From positions 1,054,001-1,118,000 of the forward strand of contig NZ_CP120677.1 in the NCBI RefSeq assembly GCF_029537395.1: a DNA stretch of 64,000 nt. The letters run 5' to 3'. A model generated the notes under the pieces. It was given only the letters and a program-made list of their open reading frames with translations, was not told the DNA's origin and did no database searches. This DNA is from Tissierella sp. Yu-01. Lineage in GTDB: Bacteria > Bacillota > Clostridia > Tissierellales > Tissierellaceae. The position numbers and the translations under genes are program-made. Below, one piece after another: positions 33,333 to 42,662 of this stretch; position 1 is the stretch's first letter, and each line of letters starts with the position of its first letter.

Positions 33333-35711
33333 ATGAATTATGGATATTTTGATAATATAAACAAGGAATATGTCATTACAAGACCTGATACACCAGCACC
33401 TTGGGTGAATTACCTAGGCTCACCACAGTATGGTGCAATAATATCAAACAATGCAGGAGGATATAGCTTTGTTGAAAGTGGTGCTAAAGGTAGAATTTTA
33501 AGATATAGGTTCAATAGCGATGATACTCCTGGTAGATATATTTATATGAGAGATGAAGATACACAAGACTATTGGTCTGCATCCTGGCAGCCTGTTGGCA
33601 AAACTAAGGGATATTATAATAAATGCAGGCATGGTTTAGGATATACCACCATGGAAACTGAATATGCAGAAATAAAAACTATGACCACTTACTATGTACC
33701 ATTGAACAAAACCTATGAGGTTTGGAAACATACTATTATCAACACCTCTAAAGAAAAAAGAAACATCTCTATCTTTGGTTATGCTGAGTTTACCAATAAT
33801 AGTGATTATGAGCAGGATTCTGTGAATCTTCAATATTCACTATTTATTTCAAGAACATATTTTAATGATAATAAAATTATACAGAAAATAAGCGAAAACT
33901 CAGATGAATGTAAGACTCGGTTCATTGGGCTTGTTGGATCTTCTATCTCATCCTATACAGGAGACAAAAATAGCTTTTTAGGAAACTATAGATCCTACGG
34001 GAATCCAAAAGCAGTAGTTGAAGGTAAATGCGATAATACACTTAATTATAATTTGAATAGTTGTGGTGCTTTACACACTCAATTATCATTAAATCCTGGT
34101 GAAGAAAAGGAAATCATATTTGTACTAGGCCAACACCATGAGGATAGCGCCGATAAAATACTCTCATCTTATGAAAATAAAAATGGTAATAAGTCAGATT
34201 TAGAACTTCAAGAGTTAAAGGCACACTGGGAAAATATTTTAAATGGTTTTAAAGTTGAGACTCCTGATGAAAACTTTAATAATATGATAAATATTTGGAA
34301 TGCTTATCAATGCTTTATAACCTTTACTTGGTCAAGAGCAGCATCATTAATTTATTGCGGACAAAGAAATGGTTATGGATATAGAGATACTGTGCAGGAC
34401 ATACAAGGCATTATACATTTAGTTCCTGAGCTCGCTAAGAAACAACTAGTATTTATGCTCTCGGCACAAGTTGATAACGGTGCTGGACTTCCTCTTGTTA
34501 AATATAATCATACTCCTGGCCAAGAGGACACTCCAGATGATTTTTCATACGTAAAAGAAACAGGACATCCATCATACAGAGCTGATGATGCACTTTGGCT
34601 GTTCCCTACTATTAAAAAATATATTGCTGAAACTGGGGATTTGGACTTTTTAGATGAAATAATCCCTTATGCTAATAAAGGTCGGGATACGGTTTACGAT
34701 CATTTGAAGAAGGCTATAGACTTTTCTATGAATAGATTAGGAGCAAACGGACTTCCAGCCGGATTACATGCTGATTGGAATGATTGCCTTAGATTAGGTA
34801 AAAAAGGTGAATCTACCTTTGTTGCTATGCAATTACATCTTGCCCTAAATATTCTATTAGAATTTGCCTCAACTAAAAACGATTTGACCTATTCAAAGTA
34901 TCTCTTTAAACTAAGAGAACAATTAGCAGATAAAATTGAAAATTTGTGTTTTGATAAAGATAGATATATTAGAGGAATCACTGAAGATAATCTAATGATT
35001 GGAGCAAAAGACGATAATGAAGCAAGCCTATGGCTAAATCCCCAAAGTTGGGCAGTAATATCAGGTTTAGCAGATGATAAACGTAGCAATTTAATACTTG
35101 ATAATGTTTATGCAAATCTTAATACCAAATTTGGTGCAAGGCTTATGGCACCTTCCTTTAAGAATTTTAAATTTAAAGGGGCATTGGCCATGGTATATAA
35201 TGGTTCCACTAAAGAAAATGGAAGTATTTTTTTACAACCACAGGGATGGCTGATTTTAGCCGAAGCATTGTCTGGACATGGAAATAAAGCCTATAATTAC
35301 TATAAGGAAAGTTCACCAGCTCATCAAAATAATATTGCAGACATAAGGCGGCTAGAGCCCTATGTATATGGACAATTTACTGAAAGCTCTGAGAGTCCAT
35401 TTGAGGGTCGCTCTCATGTACATTGGCTTACTGGTACTGCATCTACAGTTATGGTAGGATGTGTAGAAGGGATTTTAGGAATTCGTCCTGACATCAAAGG
35501 TATTCATATAGCTCCATCAATACCTAGTGATTGGAAAAATATTAGAATAGAAAAGATTTTTAGAGGAAAGAAATTAATCATTAATATAGTTAATTTAGAA
35601 GATAATGAAAGCGGATATAAAGAAGTATATCTTAATAAAGTTAAAGTTGACAGTAATTATTTTTTAGATAGCCAGTTGAAGGAGTATAACGAAATACTAT
35701 ATATTATGTAA
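33333..35711 (+). CDS. GH94 disaccharide phosphorylase, second paralogue
   Basis: 792 residues from the ATG at 33333. An ATG nine bases earlier overlaps the permease stop, but [20 protein letters not shown] matches the usual GH94 N-terminus. The general-acid Asp lies in [12 protein letters not shown], and [20 protein letters not shown] and [10 protein letters not shown] are family blocks. It differs from the cellobiose phosphorylase at 26312 in the substrate-contacting segments, for example [14 protein letters not shown] and the double-Trp [12 protein letters not shown]. It resembles the chitobiose and cellobionic-acid phosphorylase groups. The substrate is unresolved. Being in the importer operon suggests it acts on the imported sugar. 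Confidence 0.88.
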   Translation: MNYGYFDNINKEYVITRPDTPAPWVNYLGSPQYGAIISNNAGGYSFVESGAKGRILRYRFNSDDTPGRYIYMRDEDTQDYWSASWQPVGKTKGYYNKCRHGLGYTTMETEYAEIKTMTTYYVPLNKTYEVWKHTIINTSKEKRNISIFGYAEFTNNSDYEQDSVNLQYSLFISRTYFNDNKIIQKISENSDECKTRFIGLVGSSISSYTGDKNSFLGNYRSYGNPKAVVEGKCDNTLNYNLNSCGALHTQLSLNPGEEKEIIFVLGQHHEDSADKILSSYENKNGNKSDLELQELKAHWENILNGFKVETPDENFNNMINIWNAYQCFITFTWSRAASLIYCGQRNGYGYRDTVQDIQGIIHLVPELAKKQLVFMLSAQVDNGAGLPLVKYNHTPGQEDTPDDFSYVKETGHPSYRADDALWLFPTIKKYIAETGDLDFLDEIIPYANKGRDTVYDHLKKAIDFSMNRLGANGLPAGLHADWNDCLRLGKKGESTFVAMQLHLALNILLEFASTKNDLTYSKYLFKLREQLADKIENLCFDKDRYIRGITEDNLMIGAKDDNEASLWLNPQSWAVISGLADDKRSNLILDNVYANLNTKFGARLMAPSFKNFKFKGALAMVYNGSTKENGSIFLQPQGWLILAEALSGHGNKAYNYYKESSPAHQNNIADIRRLEPYVYGQFTESSESPFEGRSHVHWLTGTASTVMVGCVEGILGIRPDIKGIHIAPSIPSDWKNIRIEKIFRGKKLIINIVNLEDNESGYKEVYLNKVKVDSNYFLDSQLKEYNEILYIM

Positions 35712-35727
35712 AATAGGGGGAGAGGTT

Positions 35728-36870
35728 ATGGGCAGCATTATTCTAAAAGATATCACTAAAGTTTATCCCGGAGGCATTGAAGCAGTCAGTGATTTTAATT
35801 TGGAAATTCAAGATAAAGAGTTCATAGTTCTTGTAGGTCCATCAGGTTGTGGAAAATCAACGGTGTTGAGGATGATTGCTGGCCTGGAAGAAATCACTTC
35901 CGGTGAATTATACATAGAAGATAAAATTGTCAACGATACAGATCCAAAAGACAGGGACATAGCTATGGTTTTCCAAAATTACGCTCTATATCCTCATATG
36001 ACAGTTTATAAAAACTTAGCCTTTGCCCTTTCTTTAAGGAAGTTGCCTAAAGATGAGGTTGACAAAAAGGTCCAAGAGACAGCGAGAATATTAGAAATCG
36101 AAGAATTATTAAATAGAAAACCGAAAGCATTGTCTGGTGGTCAAAGACAACGTGTTGCCCTTGGTCGCGCTATGGTTAGAGACCCGCAAGCATTTTTACT
36201 TGATGAGCCCCTATCTAATCTTGACGCGAAGCTGCGAGCATCCACAAGAACTGAAATTACAAAGCTACACAATAAGCTAAGTACTACCTTCGTATATGTA
36301 ACACACGACCAAACGGAAGCCATGACCATGGCTGATAGAATTGTTGTAATGAAGGATGGTAAAATTCATCAAGTAGGAACCCCACAAGAATTGTACAAAA
36401 ATCCATGCAATATATTTGTTGCTGGATTTATAGGTACTCCACAAATGAACTTTATAGATTCAAAATTGATAAAAATAGAATCTGATTATTATGCTATCAT
36501 TGATGATACAAAAATCTGTATACCAAGTGATAGGTTTAACACAAATAAATTAGAGAAATATATTGATAAAAATCTAGTTCTAGGGGTTCGCTCTGAAGAT
36601 GTTTTATTAGTTGTAGATAAAGATCTGGTATATGATACTTTAGACACTACAATTGAGGTGTGTGAACATATGGGTGCTGAAATCTTTGTATATTTAGATT
36701 TTAAAGGAAAGAAAATAATTTCTAAGGTTAGTTCAGAAACTAATCCTTCTATTAACGGAAATGATAATGTAAAGATTACCTTTAAGCCTGAAAAAATTCA
36801 TTTATTTGATAAGGAAACAGAGTTTTCATTGAGTGGGACATACACCCTGTCCCACTTGCCCTCCTATTAA
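35728..36870 (+). CDS. msmK: Sugar ABC transporter ATPase, MsmK/UgpC/MalK type
   Basis: 380 residues. The ATPase domain has Walker [11 protein letters not shown], signature [15 protein letters not shown], Walker [15 protein letters not shown] and the switch His in [20 protein letters not shown] regulatory domain follows from about residue 240. It should drive the MalFG-type permeases. The last residues, [12 protein letters not shown], are encoded by a REP-like hairpin at 36832-36856, so the native C-terminus seems to have been replaced. The change lies after the TOBE fold and probably leaves function intact. Confidence 0.94.
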   Translation: MGSIILKDITKVYPGGIEAVSDFNLEIQDKEFIVLVGPSGCGKSTVLRMIAGLEEITSGELYIEDKIVNDTDPKDRDIAMVFQNYALYPHMTVYKNLAFALSLRKLPKDEVDKKVQETARILEIEELLNRKPKALSGGQRQRVALGRAMVRDPQAFLLDEPLSNLDAKLRASTRTEITKLHNKLSTTFVYVTHDQTEAMTMADRIVVMKDGKIHQVGTPQELYKNPCNIFVAGFIGTPQMNFIDSKLIKIESDYYAIIDDTKICIPSDRFNTNKLEKYIDKNLVLGVRSEDVLLVVDKDLVYDTLDTTIEVCEHMGAEIFVYLDFKGKKIISKVSSETNPSINGNDNVKITFKPEKIHLFDKETEFSLSGTYTLSHLPSY

Positions 36871-36906
36871 TTCAAAATTTAAGAGGGACAGGGTTCCTGT
36901 CCCTCT
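36832..36906. repeat. REP-like GGGACA hairpin pair at the end of the ATPase gene
   Basis: Two hairpins lie side by side: AGTGGGACA/TGTCCCACT (36832-36856) and AGAGGGACAGG/CCTGTCCCTCT (36882-36906), the latter with a 3-base loop. Similar GGGACA...TGTCCC units occur at 46758 and 47085-47135. The first overlaps the last codons of the ATPase. The second may also terminate transcription between the convergent ATPase and crotonase genes. Confidence 0.75.
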
Positions 36907-36910
36907 GTCC

Positions 36911-37690
36911 CTATTTGTTTAAAAAATTTGGTTCCCTCTTCTCTAAGAACGCCATCATCCCTTCTTTTTGGTCTTCATTTGCAAAGCATAGACCAAATAA
37001 ATCTTTTTCTATAACCATACCCGTTTCAATGTCTGTGTCTATGCTTTTATTAATTGCTGTTTTTGCATATCTTACAGCAATCTGTCCCCTGGAAGATATT
37101 TTATTTGCCATCTCCATAGCTGCATTCATTAGCTCTTCTGGAGGTACTACCTTGTTTACTAGACCAATTTTTGCTGCTTCAGTTCCGTTTATTACATCAC
37201 ATGTGAATATCAATTCCTTTGCCTTAGCAATTCCCACAAGTCTAGATAGTCTTAGAGTTCCACCAAATCCAGGACATATTCCTAGTCCCACCTCAGGTTG
37301 CCCAAACTTTGATTTTTCAGAAGCTATCCTAATGTCACAACTCATAGCAAGTTCACATCCTCCACCAAGAGCAAAGCCATTAACAGCAGCTATAACTGGT
37401 TTTTCCATTAGTTCTATCTTTCTAAATATCTGATTCCCTTTTTCAGAAAAGCTTCTTCCTCCAGCTGCATCTAAATCACGCATCTCGCTAATGTCAGCCC
37501 CAGCTACAAAACTTCTACCTTCTCCAGTTATAATGAGTACATGTATCTCATCATCCTTAATTACTGCATCTATAGCCTCATTCAGTTCGTCTAAAATTTT
37601 AGATGACAAAGCATTTAAAGTATCTGGTGAATTTACGGACAATATTCCTACATTTCCCTTCTTATGAAGTAATAGGTGTTCCCAAGACAT
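36911..37690 (-). CDS. crt: Enoyl-CoA hydratase / crotonase
   Basis: 259 residues, crotonase fold. The oxyanion hole lies in AGADISEM and FALGGGCELAMS. The catalytic glutamates lie in GGCELAMSCDIR and QPEVGLGICPGFGG. It hydrates crotonyl-CoA-type substrates to (S)-3-hydroxyacyl-CoA. It is the last gene of MaoC-thl-hbd-crt, 29 bases after hbd. Butyrate synthesis and short-chain beta-oxidation are both possible; the absence of bcd-etf here leaves direction open. Confidence 0.93.
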   Translation of the reverse strand: MSWEHLLLHKKGNVGILSVNSPDTLNALSSKILDELNEAIDAVIKDDEIHVLIITGEGRSFVAGADISEMRDLDAAGGRSFSEKGNQIFRKIELMEKPVIAAVNGFALGGGCELAMSCDIRIASEKSKFGQPEVGLGICPGFGGTLRLSRLVGIAKAKELIFTCDVINGTEAAKIGLVNKVVPPEELMNAAMEMANKISSRGQIAVRYAKTAINKSIDTDIETGMVIEKDLFGLCFANEDQKEGMMAFLEKREPNFLNK

Positions 37691-37719
37691 ACAATTCCTC
37701 CTTTTGTTCCAAATAGATT

Positions 37720-38568
37720 TTAATATTCATAAAATCCTTTTTTAGTCTTTCTACCTAATTGATTACCTCTCACCATTTTTCTAAGCAATGGATGAGCTCT
37801 GTATTTCGAATCTCCAAATTCATTATAAAGAACATCCATAATTGCCAAACATACATCTAACCCAATTAAATCTCCTAGAGCAAGTGGACCCATAGGATGA
37901 TTTGCCCCTAGCTTCATTGCTTCATCTATGTCATTAGCAGATGCGATACCTTCCGCATAAATACCTACTGCTTCATTAATCATCGGTACTAAAATTCTGT
38001 TTACAATAAACCCAGGGCTCTCCAACACATCTACAGGGGTTTTCCCTAAGTCATTTGATATGTCAAATATAGCATTTCTTGTTTCATCAGAAGTATATAT
38101 TCCCTTTATTACTTCAACTAATTTCATTACTGGTACAGGATTAAAAAAATGCATTCCAATTACACGATCAGCTCTATTGGTTGAATTTGCTATCTCTGTT
38201 ATTGACAATGAAGATGTATTAGTAGCTAATATTGTGCTTTTCTTACAAAGATTATCTAATGTGGAAAACACTTCTTTCTTTGTTTTCATATCCTCAGATA
38301 TAGCTTCGATTATTAAATCACATTCCTTTAACTCTTCATAGGATGTTGTAATCCTTATATTATTTAATGTATTATCCATGTGTTCATTTGTTATTTTACC
38401 CTTTTGAACTTGCCTATTTAACGCCTTATCTATAGATGCAACACTTCCCCTTGGATTTTCTTCATCTATGGATCTAACCCACATCGTTACATCATAATTC
38501 TTTTCAGCAAAGGTCTGTACTATACCAGATGACATTGTGCCTCTTCCAAGTATACCTATTTTTCTCAT
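37720..38568 (-). CDS. hbd: 3-hydroxybutyryl-CoA dehydrogenase
   Basis: 282 residues from the ATG at 38568, which has AGGGGG before it; the frame opens seven codons earlier without a ribosome site. The Rossmann motif is IGILGRGTMSSGI, where the usual GxGxMG has Ser for Gly. The catalytic His lies in GMHFFNPVPVMKLVEV and the Asn in ESPGFIVNRIL. The C-terminal dimer domain ends RKTKKGFYEY. It interconverts acetoacetyl-CoA and 3-hydroxybutyryl-CoA. It lies between thl and crt. Confidence 0.94.
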   Translation of the reverse strand: MRKIGILGRGTMSSGIVQTFAEKNYDVTMWVRSIDEENPRGSVASIDKALNRQVQKGKITNEHMDNTLNNIRITTSYEELKECDLIIEAISEDMKTKKEVFSTLDNLCKKSTILATNTSSLSITEIANSTNRADRVIGMHFFNPVPVMKLVEVIKGIYTSDETRNAIFDISNDLGKTPVDVLESPGFIVNRILVPMINEAVGIYAEGIASANDIDEAMKLGANHPMGPLALGDLIGLDVCLAIMDVLYNEFGDSKYRAHPLLRKMVRGNQLGRKTKKGFYEY

Positions 38569-38604
38569 AATATCCCCCTCTAAAACCATTGAATATATTT
38601 TTAG

Positions 38605-39783
38605 TTATCTCTTTACTATAACGCTAATACCTTGGCCTCCACCAATACAAAGAGTAGCTAAGCCTGTCTTTGAGTCTCTCTTTTCCATTTCATGTAATAA
38701 GGTAACTAATATTCTTGCCCCTGAAGCTCCAATAGGATGGCCGAGAGCTATAGCTCCACCATTTACGTTGGTGATCTCAGGGTTTAAATTCAGCCCTTTG
38801 ACAACTGATAAAGATTGTGCCGCAAAAGCTTCATTAGCTTCTACTAATTCTAGATCCTCAACAGTTAGTCCTGCTTTATAAAGTGCATTTCTAGTTGCAG
38901 GTATTGGTCCTGTGCCCATTACGGCTGGATCTACTCCTGCAGATGCATAGGATACTATAGTAGCTAAAGGTTTAATCCCCAGTTCATCTGCTTTATCTTT
39001 ACTCATAATTACCAACGCCGCTGCTCCATCGTTAATACCAGATGCATTTCCAGCAGTTACTGTTCCATCCATCTTAAAGGCCGGTTTTAACTTTTTAAAA
39101 GAATCAATCGTAGCTCCAAGTCTTGGATATTCATCTGTATCTATAATAATTGGATCTCCTTTTCTTTGGGGTATGACTACAGAAACTATTTCATCTTTAA
39201 ATTTTCCAGCCTTAATAGCTTCTTCAGCTTTATTTTGACTTGTAAGAGCAAATTCATCTTGCTCTTCTCTAGTAAGACCATATTGCTCTGCTATATTCTC
39301 TGCTGTAACACCCATATGGTAATTATTAAAAATATCGGTTAAACCATCTAAAATCATGGAATCTTCTATTGTGCCATTTCCCATTCTTTGGCCCCATCTT
39401 GCATCCTTTAATAGATATGGAGCCCGACTCATATTCTCTGTTCCACCTGCAACAATAATATCAGCTTCACCTAACATTATGGATTGTGCTGCCATAGTTA
39501 CTGTTTTAAGGCCTGAACCACATAATTTATTTATAGTAACAGATGGTACTTCTACAGGAATACCTGATTTTATTGAAATCTGTCTTGCAACGTTTTGCCC
39601 TGAGCCAGCTTGTAGGACATTCCCAAATATTACTTCATCAACAATCTTAGGTTCTACATTAGCACGATTTAGTGCCTCTTTAGTAACAATCGTTCCTAAT
39701 TCCACTGCTGATACATTTTTAAAAGCACCACCGAAACTACCAATAGCCGTTCTAACTGCTGATGCTATTACTACCTCTCTCAT
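38605..39783 (-). CDS. thl: Acetyl-CoA acetyltransferase (thiolase)
   Basis: 392 residues, normal thiolase length. The nucleophile Cys is in [12 protein letters not shown] (about 88), the His in [12 protein letters not shown] (about 348), and the second Cys in TLCIGGGQG (about 378). It condenses two acetyl-CoA or cleaves 3-ketoacyl-CoA. The ATG overlaps the stop of the MaoC gene by one base. Confidence 0.96.
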   Translation of the reverse strand: MREVVIASAVRTAIGSFGGAFKNVSAVELGTIVTKEALNRANVEPKIVDEVIFGNVLQAGSGQNVARQISIKSGIPVEVPSVTINKLCGSGLKTVTMAAQSIMLGEADIIVAGGTENMSRAPYLLKDARWGQRMGNGTIEDSMILDGLTDIFNNYHMGVTAENIAEQYGLTREEQDEFALTSQNKAEEAIKAGKFKDEIVSVVIPQRKGDPIIIDTDEYPRLGATIDSFKKLKPAFKMDGTVTAGNASGINDGAAALVIMSKDKADELGIKPLATIVSYASAGVDPAVMGTGPIPATRNALYKAGLTVEDLELVEANEAFAAQSLSVVKGLNLNPEITNVNGGAIALGHPIGASGARILVTLLHEMEKRDSKTGLATLCIGGGQGISVIVKR

Positions 39784-40214
39784 TATAAATCCCCCCTATT
39801 TTTTGGTGGTAAAATAGTAGCAAACCCCTCTATTACTACTTCACCATTCTGATTAACACAATCTGTTCTAAGCTTAACTATTTTATTGTTTATTATTTCA
39901 ATTACTTCCACTTGAGCAGTAATGGTATCTCCCATTCGAACAGGAGCTATGAATTTTAAGTCTTGCCCTAGATAAATTGATCCTGGACCAGGAAGCAAAG
40001 TCCCAAGGACAGCAGAAATTAGTCCTGCAGTTAACATTCCATGGGCTATTCTACCTTTAAAGATACTTTTTTTTGATTCTTCTTCATTAATATGAGCAGG
40101 ATTCGTATCCCCTGTTATTCCTGCATAAAGATATATATCTGATTCTGAAATAGTTCTTGCTAAAGAGGCTTTATCCCCTATACATATGTCTTCTATTGTC
40201 TTTCCTTTAATCAT
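39783..40214 (-). CDS. MaoC-like (R)-specific enoyl-CoA hydratase
   Basis: 143 residues from the ATG at 40214, correctly spaced behind AGGAGG; the frame opens seven codons earlier. A single hot-dog domain has the catalytic pair in [15 protein letters not shown] and the following [12 protein letters not shown]. PhaJ-type enzymes of this kind hydrate enoyl-CoA to (R)-3-hydroxyacyl-CoA, stereochemically opposite to crotonase. It is the first gene of the operon and divergent from the TetR gene. Confidence 0.9.
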   Translation of the reverse strand: MIKGKTIEDICIGDKASLARTISESDIYLYAGITGDTNPAHINEEESKKSIFKGRIAHGMLTAGLISAVLGTLLPGPGSIYLGQDLKFIAPVRMGDTITAQVEVIEIINNKIVKLRTDCVNQNGEVVIEGFATILPPKNRGDL

Positions 40215-40253
40215 AATAGTCCTCCTTTTAAGCAACTCTGAGAATTTATATTT

Positions 40254-40263
40254 AACGTTTATC
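40254..40263 (+). promoter_or_regulatory. Candidate TetR-operator element, AACGTTTATC
   Basis: It lies between the divergent MaoC and TetR genes. The same ten bases with one change (AACGTTTACC, minus strand) occur inside the promoter of the SSS/acyl-CoA ligase operon at 46713-46704. Adjacent TTTATC/GATAAA (40259-40277) gives local dyad symmetry. Confidence 0.4.
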
Positions 40264-40269
40264 TATTGT

Positions 40270-40298
40270 TTGATAAATAACTTTCTTTCTGATATAAT
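40270..40298 (+). promoter_or_regulatory. Sigma-A promoter of the TetR gene
   Basis: TTGATA (40270-40275) and TATAAT (40293-40298) are separated by 17 bases, 28 bases before the ATG. The candidate operator touches its upstream edge. Confidence 0.7.
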
Positions 40299-40326
40299 AA
40301 TTTTGTCTAAAATTAGGAGGTAGAAT

Positions 40327-40923
40327 ATGGACTTAGTTAACGAACCAAAGACCAAAAGAGGTATGGAAACCTTAGATAGAATTGCCAAATCAGCCGAATT
40401 TTTATTTAGTGAAAAAGGATATTTTGATACAAGTATAGTTGATATAGCTCGTGATGCTGAAGTTGCACAAGGTACCATTTACATATATTTCAAAGATAAA
40501 AAAAGCATATTTCAATACTTAGTTAAAAATTTAGGTCAAAGCCTAAGAGACGAAATTCGTAGTTCTATAAAGAATAAGTCAACTAGGTATAATCTAGAAT
40601 ATATTGGATTAAAAACCTTCCTGGATTTCGTTAAAGATCACGTTGGTATTTTTAAAATAATATGGCAAGCTCAATTTGTGGACATGGGACTTTTTACAGA
40701 GTACTATGAAGAATTCTCTAAAAGTTATATTAGAGGTATTAAGAAAGCCCAAGAAGATGGTGAAATGAGAGATTTAGACCCTCAAGTATTATCCTATTGC
40801 TTTATAGGTATAGCTAACTTCATAGCTCTAAAATATATCATCTTTGATGATAATGATAATTATGATGAGATAATTAAATCTGCCATGGATTTCATCGAAA
40901 ACGGAGCTTTTAAAAAGAATTAG
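40327..40923 (+). CDS. TetR family regulator of acyl-CoA genes
   Basis: 198 residues. The N-terminal helix-turn-helix is canonical: ILDRIAKSAEFLFSEKGYFD-like start followed by TSIVDIARDAEVAQGTIYIY and FKDKKSIF. The C-terminal ligand domain is rich in aromatic residues and resembles FadR-like TetR proteins that sense acyl-CoA. It is flanked on both sides by acyl-CoA operons that share a sequence element, so it is their probable repressor. The effector is inferred, not shown. Confidence 0.88.
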   Translation: MDLVNEPKTKRGMETLDRIAKSAEFLFSEKGYFDTSIVDIARDAEVAQGTIYIYFKDKKSIFQYLVKNLGQSLRDEIRSSIKNKSTRYNLEYIGLKTFLDFVKDHVGIFKIIWQAQFVDMGLFTEYYEEFSKSYIRGIKKAQEDGEMRDLDPQVLSYCFIGIANFIALKYIIFDDNDNYDEIIKSAMDFIENGAFKKN

Positions 40924-40965
40924 AGAACTATTACTTCCAAAAGAGGACCTAATAGTTCTTTTTTA
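40924..40965 (+). terminator. Terminator of the TetR gene
   Basis: AGAACTATT (40924-40932) and AATAGTTCT (40951-40959) form a 9-bp stem with a loop that can pair further, followed by TTTTTTA. It ends close to the convergent flavoprotein gene. Confidence 0.82.
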
Positions 40966-40980
40966 TACCAACAGCATTAT

Positions 40981-41643
40981 CTAATTATTACTTAATTCAA
41001 CTTTATTAACCTCTTCAGCCCTATCCTCTGAGTATTTAATTGTATTTAGTAGATATGCAATATTCGAAGCTAAATGCTCCATTATGCCTATACCTTCCTT
41101 ATCATTTTCAGCGTCTCGTCGTCCACTAGTGCCAGCTGAACCTACATTCCAATAATTTGAGCCTACAACTATGCAATCGTTAACTGTTGCCCAAAGCATT
41201 AATTGTGAAAATGCAAATGTCTGACCTGTTCTTCTCGCAACTGTAATTGGTGCAACTAGTTTTCTTGAAAATGCAGAACCTTTCCAGTCATATGAATTTG
41301 ATTTAGCCTTCATTTCATTAGCTATCCATCTTCCTGTAAACCCAGCCCTATCTAGTAAAGCTTTTAACTTAGAAGTAATTGAACCATGATAAACAGGTGA
41401 AGCTAATAATATAGCATCTGCTTCTAACATCTTTTTAAATACTTCCTGAAAGTCATCCTTTATCTTACATTCAGCATTCTTTACACAGTGATAGCAACCT
41501 GAACATTCATCAATTTTCTTATCTATTAAAGAGATAAATTCTGTTTCAATACCCTCTTTTTCTAATTTGGATAAAACAACTTTAGTAAAATACTCTGTGT
41601 TCCCATTTTCTCTTGGACTACTACATATGGCTAGAGCCTTCAT
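40981..41643 (-). CDS. NADPH-dependent FMN reductase-like iron-sulfur flavoprotein
   Basis: 220 residues of the flavodoxin-like FMN reductase family. The FMN phosphate loop is ICSSPRENGNTEYF, and ILLASPVYHGSITSKLKALL contacts the flavin. A compact cysteine motif, CSGCYHCVKNAEC (about 48-60), matches the [4Fe-4S] site of archaeal/clostridial iron-sulfur flavoproteins. It could pass electrons in the acyl-CoA pathway. The start overlaps the KASIII-like gene end by 23 bases. Confidence 0.85.
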   Translation of the reverse strand: MKALAICSSPRENGNTEYFTKVVLSKLEKEGIETEFISLIDKKIDECSGCYHCVKNAECKIKDDFQEVFKKMLEADAILLASPVYHGSITSKLKALLDRAGFTGRWIANEMKAKSNSYDWKGSAFSRKLVAPITVARRTGQTFAFSQLMLWATVNDCIVVGSNYWNVGSAGTSGRRDAENDKEGIGIMEHLASNIAYLLNTIKYSEDRAEEVNKVELSNN

Positions 41644-42652
41644 TTATATCACCCTTTCCCCATTTAACAACAGTTGCTGCCCATGTATATCCAGTACCTG
41701 CTCCTAATAGCACAGCCAAATCTCCATCCTTTAGCCTTCCTAATCTCTGTCCTTCTAAAAGTGAAATATAAGCATCAGCTGATTGACAATGACCAAATTC
41801 TTCTAGTACAAAGGAATTTTCTTCATTTAAATTAAATTCATTTAAAACTCCTTGGAGTAGAGATCTCTTCATAAAGATTGGTGCAAGATAATTTATGTCC
41901 TCTTTTCTATATCCACTCTTTATTAACGATCTATCAATTACCTTGATGAAGTTATCAAAAGTTATTGGATCAAGCCTCTCTTTCATACTTGCTATATCTC
42001 TAACATCTAAAAATTTATCTTTACAATCTATATCTTTAGATTTGTTAAAGTTTTTACATCCAACTCCATATACTGCCACATCTTCGGCAAAAGCTCCATC
42101 TGTTATCATTGCAGTTTCCAGTATTATATTTTCATTTAGCCCCTTCTCTATCAAAATTGCTGCTGCACCATCACCAAAGTTAAACATAAATCTGGAATCA
42201 TTATTGCCATAATTTATAATTTGAGTTTCTTTAGATGATGAAATCAGTAATACATGATTTATATCTTCATCATTTAACATCATACTTTTTACTATTTTCA
42301 ATGAATATACTCCAGCTGAACATAAAGAATGTATCTCAAATGCATTTGCATTTACAGCTCCAATTCTTTTTTGAATATCAGCAGCGCAATTATATAGGTA
42401 ATAATCTTTATATTCACTTCCACAGTAAATTACTAAATCCAATTTTTTAGGATCAAATCCATTTAGTGCTTTGATTGCAGCACGTACTCCCATTTCAGAA
42501 ACTGTCTCTTCTTCTGAAGCCTCATGAACCATCTTTATACCAAATTTTTCTCGTATTACTTCTTCTGGTATTCCTGATAATTCTGCAATTTTTATACTAT
42601 CCTTAATTTTTCCAGGTATATAAACTCCTATATTTCTTATGCCAATATTCAT
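41621..42652 (-). CDS. KASIII-like (FabH-related) protein with altered active site
   Basis: 343 residues from the ATG at 42652, with AGGGGGG upstream; the frame opens 14 codons earlier inside the ligase gene. It has thiolase fold III: EEVIREKFGIKMVHEAS, VIYCGSEYKDY, the nucleophile Cys in IHSLCSAGVYSL, and FNFGDGAAAILIEKG. The catalytic His region reads APIFMKRSLLQ, where related proteins usually have His before MKRS, and the Asn position reads FGHCQSAD. Claisen condensation is therefore doubtful; acyl transfer to or from CoA is possible. It lies between an acyl-CoA ligase and a flavoprotein in one operon. Confidence 0.8.
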   Translation of the reverse strand: MNIGIRNIGVYIPGKIKDSIKIAELSGIPEEVIREKFGIKMVHEASEEETVSEMGVRAAIKALNGFDPKKLDLVIYCGSEYKDYYLYNCAADIQKRIGAVNANAFEIHSLCSAGVYSLKIVKSMMLNDEDINHVLLISSSKETQIINYGNNDSRFMFNFGDGAAAILIEKGLNENIILETAMITDGAFAEDVAVYGVGCKNFNKSKDIDCKDKFLDVRDIASMKERLDPITFDNFIKVIDRSLIKSGYRKEDINYLAPIFMKRSLLQGVLNEFNLNEENSFVLEEFGHCQSADAYISLLEGQRLGRLKDGDLAVLLGAGTGYTWAATVVKWGKGDINEGSSHM

Positions 42653-42662
42653 AATGTCCCCC

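Noticed and set aside
38537-39817. Plus-strand frames of 114 and 153 residues opposite hbd and thl
   Set aside because: They mirror the codon pattern of strong minus-strand genes and show no domain of their own.
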